DNA of 23,534 nt. Origin: Rhizaria sp. SCN 62-66 (taxonomy: Eukaryota > Rhizaria, unplaced). How positions within the stretch are numbered: position 1 is the first letter of the stretch; the number at the start of each line of letters is the position of its first letter. The notes beneath the pieces are model-generated. The model saw only the letters and a list, made by a program, of their open reading frames with translations. It ran no database searches and was not told where the DNA came from. A program made the translations under genes and the position numbers. Shown here in pieces: positions 1 through 10,200 of this stretch. Location: the NCBI GenBank assembly GCA_001724265.1, contig MEDY01000429.1, positions 1 to 23,534 of the forward strand, read 5' to 3'.

Positions 1-1
1 G

Positions 2-1615
2 AGCCCCGCCGCACTGGCCGCCGCCGCGGCCGCCGCGGCGACCGAGGCGGCCGCCGCCGTGGCCGCGGCGAAGGCCGCCGCGGCCGCGGCCGCCGCGCAG
101 GCCGCCAAGGTGCCCCCGCGGCCGACGCCCAAGATCCTGCTCAACACGGTGCGCGTGGACCACGCGGGCCCGCTGACGTCGTGCAAGCTGTACCCGTACC
201 GGCTCACGGACATCACGATGGACATGCGCTCACTGGGCATGCGCGGCACCGCGCAGGTGGCCTCGATGCTCGCCGCCGCGGCCGCCGCCGACGCACTGGC
301 GCCGCAGCTGGCCGAGCGCGCGCAGGCCGAGGCGCTGACGCAGCTGCTGGCCGCCATGCCGCCCTCGGCGCCGCCGCTGCCCGGGCTCGTCGCGCTCGGC
401 CCCGTGGTCGTGCCCGACAGCGGTGCGCACGGCGCCAGCGTCCGCGCCCAGATCACGCCCTCGAGCTCCAGTGCCGGCGCTGGCGCGGGCGCGATTACGG
501 AAGCCTCGGCGGGCGCCGTGGCCGCGGGCGCCGCGGGCGCCGCTGGCGAGACGGTGGCCATCTTCCCCACGGCGACCAACGCGGCCGCGGGCGGCGCGCG
601 GCGGCTCGACTCGACTGCGGTGCGCGTGCTGCGCTCCGTCGGGCCCGGGCTGGGCTCGGGCTCGGGGCTCGACCCCGCGGGCATGCTGCCGCTGTGCGCG
701 CGCCCCGGGCACAACACGGGCGGCGGCGGCAGCGGCAGCAGTCTGCTTATCGACGCGCCCACGGAGACCCCGCTGGACCCCACGGCGCTGGATCAGGCCA
801 CCTCGCTCTGGCGCGCGCCCAAGCGCCGCCGCTGCGCCGCGGCCGCGGGCAGGGCTTTCTCCGCCTTCTCTGCCGCCGAGGACGCCGGAGACGCGGATGC
901 GGACGCGGATGCGGACGCGGACTTGGAGCCGGAGTACGCGGTGGATCGCAGCGGCGGCGCGCGCGACCGGCGGCTGTCGCTGCCCGTGGCGCTGGTGCCC
1001 GGCACGCAGTCCGCGTCGACCTCGGCGCCGCTGGCGCAACTCATGATGCAGCAGTACCACGCGCAGCAGGCCGCGCTGCCTCAATGGGCGTCGCCGGTGC
1101 TTACCACGGCGCCCTGCCTCATCAACATCTCGATGCTCCAGGGCACCGACGACGTGCGCAACTCGTACTACACGCTCAACAACCACTACTCGCGCCAGTT
1201 CTTCCCCGCGCACTCGCTGTCGACCTTCGCGCGCGGCAACCACGTCGCGGGCCGCTTCCGCGCGCGCGTCGGCCGCGGCGGCCGCATCCTCTACGACAAG
1301 GTCGCACTGCGCCACACCGTCCCCGTGAAGCCATCGGCCGAACAGATCCGCGCGCAGCAGCAGGCGCAGCAGCAGGCGCAGGCGCATGCCGCCGCCGCCG
1401 CGCAAGCGCAGGCTCAAGCCCAGGCCGCCGCTCAGGCTCAGGCTCAGGCCCAGGCCCAGGCTCAGGCACAGGCGCAGGCCGCTGCGGCTCAACAGGTGCA
1501 GGCACAGGCGCAGGCGCAGCAGCAGCAGCAGCAGGCCGCCGCCGCAGGCGACGCTGCGGGCGCCGCTGGCGCGACTGCAGTGGTGGTGCCCGAGCCTGCG
1601 ACAGTCAGCACGTAA
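2..1615 (+). CDS. Enhancer of polycomb-like protein, C-terminal part (5' end outside window)
   Basis: The frame is open from base 2 with no in-frame ATG near the left edge, so this is the 3' end of a longer gene; it stops at TAA 1613-1615. Most of the visible 537 codons are low-complexity Ala/Gly/Ser. The recognisable part is near nt 1120-1310: a DDVRNSYYTLNNHY segment, then FRARVGRGGRILYDK, with VGRGGR at nt 1268-1285. From memory, human EPC1 has the same order: a DVR-Y-L-T element, then an F-RRRVGRGGRVLLD element, followed by a Gln-rich tail. Here too a Gln/Ala tail follows (nt 1340-1540). EPC/Epl1 proteins are subunits of NuA4/TIP60 histone acetyltransferase in the nucleus. An Asp-Ala repeat lies at nt 890-922. 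The diagnostic N-terminal EPcA region would lie upstream of the window, so the name rests on one short motif block. It could instead be another nuclear protein. Confidence 0.5.
   Translation, partial: SPAALAAAAAAAATEAAAAVAAAKAAAAAAAAQAAKVPPRPTPKILLNTVRVDHAGPLTSCKLYPYRLTDITMDMRSLGMRGTAQVASMLAAAAAADALAPQLAERAQAEALTQLLAAMPPSAPPLPGLVALGPVVVPDSGAHGASVRAQITPSSSSAGAGAGAITEASAGAVAAGAAGAAGETVAIFPTATNAAAGGARRLDSTAVRVLRSVGPGLGSGSGLDPAGMLPLCARPGHNTGGGGSGSSLLIDAPTETPLDPTALDQATSLWRAPKRRRCAAAAGRAFSAFSAAEDAGDADADADADADLEPEYAVDRSGGARDRRLSLPVALVPGTQSASTSAPLAQLMMQQYHAQQAALPQWASPVLTTAPCLINISMLQGTDDVRNSYYTLNNHYSRQFFPAHSLSTFARGNHVAGRFRARVGRGGRILYDKVALRHTVPVKPSAEQIRAQQQAQQQAQAHAAAAAQAQAQAQAAAQAQAQAQAQAQAQAQAAAAQQVQAQAQAQQQQQQAAAAGDAAGAAGATAVVVPEPATVST
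890..922 (+). repeat. 12-bp GACGCGGATGCG in-frame tandem repeat
   Basis: Nearly three perfect copies of a 12-bp unit encode an alternating Asp-Ala run inside the EPC-like gene. The unit is a multiple of three, so copy changes would keep the frame. Confidence 0.7.
1350..1530 (+). repeat. Gln/Ala-rich coding repeat (CAG-GCN)
   Basis: An imperfect CAG-GC(N) hexamer repeat encodes a long Gln-Ala alternating tail with short pure Gln runs. It starts about 50 nt after the VGRGGR block and runs to about 80 nt before the stop. Confidence 0.75.
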
Positions 1616-2187
1616 GCAGGCCTCCGGTGACTGCTGACACTAACACACTTTTATATAATTCACTACACTCAGTCCTGGCGTAGAGTCACAGGTGCGCGGC
1701 TTTGTCGTGCTCCTGTCTCTTTGCTATGCCATTCTTTTTCTACTCATGTCTCGGCCTCCCTCTGTTTATTGTTTTTGTCTGGCCGAGACGCCCCTCGCTA
1801 CACAGTCCACATCCGTATTTTATTTGCTCGCGCACACACGCAGACGCCGCACACACAAGAAGCGTGAAAAAATACAATCACAATTCTTTTCCTATCAATT
1901 CTATTCACGCTTTAATCGATTAGTATATTGCTATGTTTCAATGCATTACATTTGCCAAGGTTGTGAAGTGCCGTGTTTGTGTATTGACGAGCTGACAGTT
2001 GCCATGCGCTATTTTTCTAATCTAAGGTATCTATGAAGCTAAGTATTCGATATTGAGGCGTAATCCAGAACAAAATGTGCGGCCAATATGCATAGTTAAG
2101 GTGTTCTCAGCAAAATTATTCCGTTGCAGCTGACCGCTCGGATCAAGCAGGGCGTTACTTCGTCAATTGTAACTAGTTTGGTCGATG
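1616..2187. other. AT-rich intergenic region between convergent genes
   Basis: This 572-bp stretch holds the 3' flanks of the EPC-like gene (+) and the poly-Gln/poly-Asn gene (-). No conserved coding segment is apparent; the short ORFs here look random. On the minus strand an AATAAA hexamer (TTTATT at 1765-1770 on +) could be a poly(A) signal for the minus-strand gene, though it lies about 420 nt past its stop. No AATAAA was found close after the EPC-like stop. Confidence 0.6.
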
Positions 2188-2284
2188 TCATTTTTTCATG
2201 ACCACGCTGCCCCTATGCCCTTTCTTATCGCCAGCCTTCGTCCCTGCCACCGCCGCCGCTGAGGCTGCCGTGGCCGCCGCCGTT

Positions 2285-2337
<53 letters not shown>

Positions 2338-2475
2338 GCTGCTGCTGCTGCTGCCCGCGAGACTGCTGCGCCTGTTGCGTGCTGCGTTACCCCCCGCCAC
2401 CACGGACGCGTCGGATTCGGAGCCCCGCACGCTGCTGTGGCCGCTGCTGCCCTGCCCCTGTCCTTGCTGCCCCGT

Positions 2476-2539
<64 letters not shown>

Positions 2540-3349
2540 GTGAGCGTGAGTGCGCCGGGCGCGGGCACGCGCGCGGTGAGAGCGGCGGCCAGCGCGGCGG
2601 GCTCGTCCACGTCGCGCTGCGCTGCCAGCACGGCCAGCGCGCGCGCCTCCGCGGGCGCCAGCGCCACCGCGGCCGACGCCGACGCCGACGCCGACGTGCT
2701 TGAGTTCGCTGAGTGCTTGTTTGCGTTGGTATTGTTGAGGGGCGAGTTCGCAACGAGCGCAGCTGCGGCGACGACGCGGGGGCCCAGCGAGGCGCCGCCG
2801 GAGTGGTACGTCGCGGCGCCCACGGCCATGCGCTCGGGGACGGTGCGCGCGCTCTGGATCGCGGTCACAGCGGCCGCGTCGCCCGCCGCGAGCGCCGCCG
2901 AGAGTTGCGGGTACCGCTCCGCAGCCGAGAGCGCGGTCGCCAGCACCGTCGGCGTGAGGCGCGCGGCAACCGAGAGACTTGTGTCGGTCACCAAGTCGGC
3001 GTACTCGCGCAGCGCGATCGCGGCGCGCGGCGCGGAGACGCCCGTCGCGGTGGCGGTTGGGGCGGAGGCAGATGACAGCGGCTGCGCAGAGAGCAGATGA
3101 CGCGAGAGCTGCGCGGGCGGCACAGAGTAGCCCAGCGCGGTCAAAAAGGCGCCAAGAGTTTCGACTGTGAGGGGTTAAGGATGATGGAAGACCGGGTAGT
3201 GAGCACGGGTGCGAAGCGTGGGAGCGAAGAAAGAGTAGGGCGGCGAGAGGACAAGAAGGTAACGTACCAGTGATTTCTTTCCCCCCCTGGGAGAGCACCT
3301 TAAAAGCATCAACTAAGGCAGGATTTAATTGTTTGGTTGATTGCGACAT
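2188..3349 (-). CDS. EF-hand-like protein with poly-Gln and poly-Asn tracts, function unknown
   Basis: Two exons are inferred: 3349..3268 and 3164..2188, split by a GT-AG intron in phase 1, giving 352 residues. Splicing joins AFKVLSQGGKEIT to VETLGAFLTALGY, producing one continuous helix-loop-helix-like block (about residues 12-48). This resembles an EF-hand of the calmodulin or alpha-actinin C-terminal type, but the loop lacks the Asp/Glu ligands, so it probably does not bind calcium. The middle is Ala-rich and predicted helical. The C-terminal third has 21 Gln (residues 237-257), then 5 Ser and 17 Asn (299-320), and a basic end. The start is ATG 3349; nothing in-frame upstream is better. 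The family is not recognised. The EF-hand reading is a weak similarity, while the splice junction is well supported by frame continuity. Confidence 0.7.
2287..2352 (-). repeat. (AGC)5(AAC)17 microsatellite encoding Ser5-Asn17
   Basis: On the coding strand five AGC codons pass directly into seventeen AAC codons without interruption. The tract is a pure trinucleotide repeat in frame with the protein. Confidence 0.9.
2476..2538 (-). repeat. (CAG/CAA)21 microsatellite encoding poly-Gln
   Basis: There are twenty-one Gln codons. The 5' part is pure CAG and the 3' part alternates CAG and CAA. This is a likely length-polymorphic site. Confidence 0.9.
3165..3267 (-). other. Intron (103 bp) of the EF-hand-like gene
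   Basis: The donor is G|GTACGT at 3267 and the acceptor is CACAG ending at 3165, phase 1. A CTTAAC branch-point-like element lies just upstream of the acceptor. Read without splicing, the downstream sequence is in a different frame. Confidence 0.85.
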
Positions 3350-3847
3350 TTTCAAGACGAGAACACTCTCAGCAGCGCATTATTACGATCAGAATAACGC
3401 TCTAGTGGTGTGCGAAGTAAGGTCAGCACTTCGAAGACAGAGCACTCGATATCAGCTCAGAGGAGATAATAGAGGTTGCAACAAGGTACAATACAGTGAT
3501 ACAAGGATACGAGCAGATGGTTTATATTAGACTAGAGTTGTATTTAGCGTCATTGGGGAAAAAAACTAAAAGAGCGAGCAGTGGTAGGGGCAAAGAGCTA
3601 CCTAACGCACTGCTGGGCGCACCCGTCCTGAGCGAGACGGGAAGCGCGACTAGGCGATGCGAGCGCATTGCAAGAGGCAAAGGACGCAAGCGACACCATA
3701 TTAAATCTGGAGCACAGCATAGCTGCTGCGAGGTGAGCTGTCGAGCATGAGAGAGGAGCCAGTAACAGCGCAGCGAGGGGTTGGGAGAGCGCGGCCGCCT
3801 GCAGTGTGGCGGCGGCGTGCTTTGAGGAGCACCTGTACTGCGAGCAC
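3350..3847. other. Intergenic region between two minus-strand genes
   Basis: This 498-bp stretch contains the 3' flank of the mitochondrial-presequence gene and the promoter of the EF-hand-like gene. The half near 3580-3800 is GC-richer and carries small overlapping ORFs on both strands. None has a recognisable motif or continues an exon frame. No RNA gene was recognised. Confidence 0.5.
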
Positions 3848-4499
3848 TTAAGCATCCAGGACGGGGGCGGAGGTGGAGGTGGGGTCGATGCAGTCCTTGA
3901 CGACGGGAATGACGTCGAAGAGGTGGAGGTCGATAGGGGACGAGAAGAGGAACTCGAACGAGGGCTCGGTGACGGCAACGACGACGGGCTCGAACTTGTC
4001 AGTGACAGGGTTCATGACGGCGACGATATCCTCGTGCTCGACGGTGGGGTCGCAGGGGATCAGGATGCTGCGAGGAGAAGGAGCGGGGGGGGGCGACAAG
4101 ACAAGGAGTAGGCAGGGCATGGCGAGCGGTGAGCGATGAGAGGACAAGAGGGCGTCGTGAACGCAGGGAGGCGTTGTGGCAGAAGAGCAGAGGGGCTTTG
4201 GAAAAGCACGCCATTTCTGCAAAGGGCTCTGCTGGTGCAGAGCCAGGTACAGCGGGAGTATTTCGGCATCTCGACAATAAAATACAGTGTGAAATAAATT
4301 GTACCAGTATTAAACTCGCGCAGCATTGCTGGGGGCAGTGCCACGACGGAGCCGGGAGTGGTGAACAAGGGTGGGGGACGTACTTGACGTTGAAGTCGGC
4401 CTTGTCAGACATAGCGCGACGGGGAACCGCAACCATGGGGGCAGCGCGCATGGCGGGGCGCGCGGCAACCTTAGAAAGACGGGCAAGCGAGCGGAACAT
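3848..4499 (-). CDS. Small protein with mitochondrial presequence, function unknown
   Basis: Two exons are inferred: 4499..4384 and 4067..3848, joined in phase 2, giving exactly 336 nt and a 111-residue protein. The first about 30 residues (MFRSLARLSKVAARPAMRAA, then MVAVPRRAMS) are rich in Arg, Ala and Ser with no acidic residues. This is a typical mitochondrial matrix-targeting presequence, probably cleaved around RRAMS. The mature part is short and acidic and contains ILIPCDPTVEHEDIV, a Val/Glu/Phe-rich beta-like stretch, and DVIPVVKDCIDP near the end. I do not recognise the family. A small respiratory-chain or ATP-synthase accessory subunit is possible but unproven. The gene is divergent from DHFR-TS. 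The intron is the longest in the window, so a missed internal exon cannot be ruled out. Confidence 0.72.
4068..4383 (-). other. Intron (316 bp) of the mitochondrial-presequence gene
   Basis: The donor is AA|GTACGT at 4383. The acceptor is TCCTCGCAG ending at 4068, after a long C/T-rich tract, phase 2. It contains an 8-bp perfect hairpin at 4225-4244. The junction restores one frame with total length divisible by three. Confidence 0.7.
4225..4244. other. Perfect 8-bp stem, 4-nt loop hairpin inside an intron
   Basis: GGCTCTGC and GCAGAGCC are exact reverse complements separated by four bases. On the transcribed minus strand the loop is ACCA. Confidence 0.6.
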
Positions 4500-4939
4500 T
4501 GTTTCTCACCTCCTGGGTTTGAGCAAACGACTCCTCACTTCGGCCCCTCATCCTCACTCGGTCGCCCCACAACCCAAACAGCCCACAGCCCATGGGGGAA
4601 AATTAAGCCGCTGCTCACAGTCGCTCGCTTGATTCCCGCCCAAAGTTGATCGACTGGGCAAGGGAGCAATCTTGATAGACTCGTGCATCATGTTGTTTAG
4701 TAATATGGTGTGCACACCCGCAAGAAAGAATTATTATTACGAGTTTGAGTGCGTTCTAGTTGTTTCCCTATGATAGTTATCTTTCAATTCTTGCTAGAGT
4801 GATTATACCTGCGGTGAATTCAAAGTCTGCAATGCCATAAAGAGCTCGTGCCACACCACGAAACTCAGTCCTCACGACTGCGTCGCCCACATCATATCCG
4901 CTCACTTTTTTCGTGTTTTTTTTGCAAGATCAGATCATT
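4500..4939. promoter_or_regulatory. Divergent promoter region of the mitochondrial-presequence gene and DHFR-TS
   Basis: This 440-bp region separates two ATGs pointing away from each other, so it must hold both promoters unless 5'UTR introns lie beyond. It is AT-rich in the middle and pyrimidine/purine-skewed next to each start. It contains a 12-bp perfect palindrome GGTGTGCACACC at 4707-4718. No clear TATA box is placed. Confidence 0.6.
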
Positions 4940-6724
<1,785 letters not shown>

Positions 6725-6874
6725 GAGAGCTGCGTGAGTGAGCGAGCGACTTGAACAAGTGCGAGGTGACACACTCATTAGTGCGAGCTGGCCAGAGATA
6801 ATGACGCAGATCAGTTATCGAGTCATTTTTGAATGACTGAAATTAATTGTAATGTTCTTCAAATTTTTCCACTG

Positions 6875-6880
6875 AATAAA
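6875..6880 (+). terminator. Candidate poly(A) signal AATAAA for DHFR-TS
   Basis: A canonical hexamer lies in AT-rich sequence 150 nt after the DHFR-TS stop codon. T-rich DNA follows (TATTTTTCATCTTTTCC). Confidence 0.45.
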
Positions 6881-6970
6881 CAAGTTCGTATTTTTCATCT
6901 TTTCCCTCTTTTGCGTGACAATGTGAGTGCTCACAGTCATCTTACGAAGGAGCAACAAACAAATGCAATG

Positions 6971-7016
6971 AGACCTCGATAAAGTCTAAGGCTTTACTCC
7001 ATAAGACCTCGATAAA
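6971..7016. repeat. Two copies of AGACCTCGATAAA, 33-bp spacing
   Basis: A perfect 13-bp direct repeat occurs at 6971-6983 and 7004-7016, about 260-300 bp upstream of the surface-protein start. Confidence 0.7.
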
Positions 7017-7275
7017 ATTGAGTGTGACTAAGTTATTCAATATATCATAGTGACGATTATTATTTAAAAGATGTACAATGTCACATGAAAGAGTCCAGAG
7101 ACGCATAATATCTTGTTAATCAGCATCATTGTGAGTTTGAGCACACTTGAACAAGAATAAGGATATTGATCGATAGGTCGATTCAAACTTTAGATTACAC
7201 TTAAAGAACAAAATAACTAATACCATTAAGCATGTACCTACATCGACCTTTTCTACCACGCTCTTACCGCGCACT

Positions 7276-10200
7276 ATGACGCAACAGGAGCAAGTCGACT
7301 TAAAGAGCCACAAACCTCTAGAGAGGCATCGCTTCATGTCACTCAAATTCTTACCCCGCGCACGGCTTGCCGCATGGGCGTTCTCAGCAGCCGCAACGCT
7401 GTTGCTTCTAGTAACGCCGTCAGCCGCATTGTCGGCTGATCAGTCGTATGAGCTCTTCTTCGAACCCAAGTCTTCGTACGACGACGGCACGGGCGTCTTC
7501 GCACTGGGTTACAACTCACCTTACCGCTCGCTGCGCCATGTTGTGGACTCCGACACGCCCGACGCGCGCATCTCCTTCGAGGCCGTGCCGGTAATTCCGC
7601 GCGCGGCGACGCTGCACAGCTGGTCGTGGGCCGCCGTGACTGACACCACGACGCTGCCCGCATGGCTCGACTTCGTCGCGGGCTGGGCCGGCTCGCCCGC
7701 CTTCGCGCTCCAGTTCAACGGCGCGGCCTCCGTCGCCGCGGGCGCGGACCCCGAGCCCGTGGTGCTAAAGCTGGGCGGCGTCGTGCACTACTCGCACGGG
7801 CCCGAGCGCTACCTGGAACGGGAGGAGCGTGTGCTTTACCTCACCGTCCACATGCACGTGCGCAAGTCCATCGCCTCGCGCGCCACCATCCTTGCAGACT
7901 ACTTCGTGCAGCAGCCCACAGAGACGGCTGCGGGCGCGCCACTGTACCCTTTCCAGTTGCGCTCCGCCACGACACCCGTGCCGTCCTTCGTGGCCGAGGC
8001 CGGCGAGACGTACAGCTTCCCCTGCGGGGGCTCGCTGGCCGACCTCTCGGGCGCATGTATCCTCGGCACGGCCGACGCCGCTGACGGCACGCAGACCCCA
8101 ATGTGGCTTGGCGCGGGAGCCGTGCTGTCGGTTGACACGGGCGTGCTGCGGGTGCGCGCGCCGCTGGCCGGCTGGGGCGCGATCGTGGTGCAGTCGGGCG
8201 CGACGCTGGTGCTCGAGGGCGGCACCGACACAACGCCCTTTGCGCTCATCTCCGAGGAACGCGTGCCTGCGCTCGTCAACCACGGGCAAGTGTACGTTTC
8301 GAAGGGCGTGTTTCAGCTGCATGGCACCGCCATGCTAGGCTTCGGAACCGTCTTTGTGGCCGCCAACGCCACGATGGAGCTGTCTCCGCGCCAAGAAGCT
8401 GCGTTTGGCGACGCGCCTGTGTCGACGACAAACCGCGCTGTCGTGCTTGACGTGCGCGGCACAGTCAACATTCTCTCGGGCACGGTGCACTTTCCGCGCG
8501 CGGTCATCTTCGTCGGGTTGGGCAAGCTCAACGTGGGCATGGCCGCTGCAGCGATGCTCTCGGGACCCACACGCCACGTGCTCGGCGGGCTGCAGACGGG
8601 CGCGGGCAACATTGCATCCACGGGCGGCGTCAACGCCGTCGCCGCTGTGGTCTCGGGCGCGCTTACTGTGCAGTCCAGCGCCGCACTGCTCGTCGGCGGC
8701 GGACTGCGGCTGCAGGGGCTGGGCGCCCTGACGGTGCTCGAGGACGCGATCGTAACCGTGGACGTGGCGTGGGCCGACCCCGTGCTGCTGCCGTCTACGG
8801 GCATTGTTGCCACGGGCCCCGCAGCGGAGCGACCGGCGCCGGGCGTCACCGTGCGCGGCGGCCGCCTGCTGCTCATCAAGGGCGGGCTCACGGCTGCGAC
8901 AGGCATCACCGTCGACGGGACCAACGGCTCTCTCGAAGTCGACACGGACGGCTTCCTGCACCTCTCCGCAGCGGGCGCGAGCAACGTGCTGGGCGGCGCG
9001 GGCACGGTGAGCCGCGGCGACGTAACTCTGCTGGCGGGCGCGAGCGTCGACTTTGCGGCCCCTATCACGTCGACCACGCACGTGCGCGCGCTGGACGCCG
9101 CGTCCGTGATCTCGTTCTCATCGCCTGTGCTGAGCGTGCTATCGCGGCCGCCTGGCACTCGCGTGGCCTCAGGGCTCAGCAGCGGCGGCACCACGGCCGG
9201 CGTCACGGGGCTTGCAACCAACCCCACGCACCTGTTCGGGCTGTTCACGCCGGGCACGCTGCTGCTGCGCGACGGCGCGCGCGTGCGGCTGCTCGCCTTA
9301 AACCCTTCTGCAGCCGACGCCTCGCTGCTCGAGCGCGCGCGCTTCTTCGCGGCCGCGCTCTACAACGCTGGCACGCTTGAGCTGACCGAGAGTGCCGAGC
9401 TTGAGACCGGCGCTGCACTGCAGACCTTTGAGCCGCGCTCGCTGGCGATTAGCTCATCAGCCGCGGCAGACTTTACGGACGGCCAGATTGACGCTAAGAC
9501 GGGAGCCAGCTCTTACTGGGCGCCGTCGCTGGCGCCGCGGTCCCCGCTGGCAGTGTTGCGCGTGGTACCTGAGGACCGCTACCAGTACCAGGCCACGGGC
9601 GACGCCGCGGGCACCATCGCGCAGACGCTCACGCAGGCCGACTTTACGCCCGCGCCGATCACCATCGCGCGCGGCGCGCTGGCGGGCGCGCGCGCGGGCT
9701 ACGCGGCGACGCCCGTGGTCGTGGGCCCGCGCGCGTGGGCGTCCCCGGGCGCGGAGGAGCCGGTCGCTGCGCTGGCGCGGTTGGACCGCGAGGGCCGCAT
9801 TGTCGGCGGCGCCTGGGTCGCGGCGGCGGCGGCGCAAAGCGTGGGCATCCTGCGCGCGCAGGCGCTCACGCTGAGCGCCGGCAGCGCGCTCAAGGTCGAC
9901 GTTGTCGGCGCGGGCCCCGCTGGCGTCGGGTACGACCAGGTCGTCGTCGACGAAGACATGGTGATTGCGTCGGGCGTTGCGCTCAACCTCACGACAACGT
10001 TCGAGGCCTTCGTACGTCAGGCCGCGTCCGTGACCACGCTGCGCGCAGTCGAGTCGCGCCGCTTTGCAACGCTCTCGGATGCGGAGCTGCCCGCCGGAGT
10101 CGTTGCTGGCGGTGCTGTCCGTACACGTGCCGCTGAGGCCGCCACAGTCGAGTCTGCCGCAGAGGTGCGCCAGTGGATTGCAACCGTCGCAGTCAGCACC

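Larger units (their letters stand above)
6725..7275. other. AT-rich intergenic region after DHFR-TS
   Basis: This 551-bp stretch holds the DHFR-TS 3'UTR and the promoter of the surface-protein gene. It contains an AATAAA at 6875-6880 and a 13-bp direct repeat (6971-6983 and 7004-7016). No coding sequence was recognised. Confidence 0.6.

Noticed and set aside
230-1492. 420-codon minus-strand ORF opposite the EPC-like gene
   Set aside because: It is Arg/Gly-rich repetitive sequence with no motif. It is a GC-bias shadow of the plus-strand frame, which holds the recognisable VGRGGR block.
2198-3100. Plus-strand ORF with poly-Leu and poly-Cys
   Set aside because: It is the reverse complement of the Asn/Gln triplet repeats. 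The minus-strand frame continues correctly into a spliced first exon.
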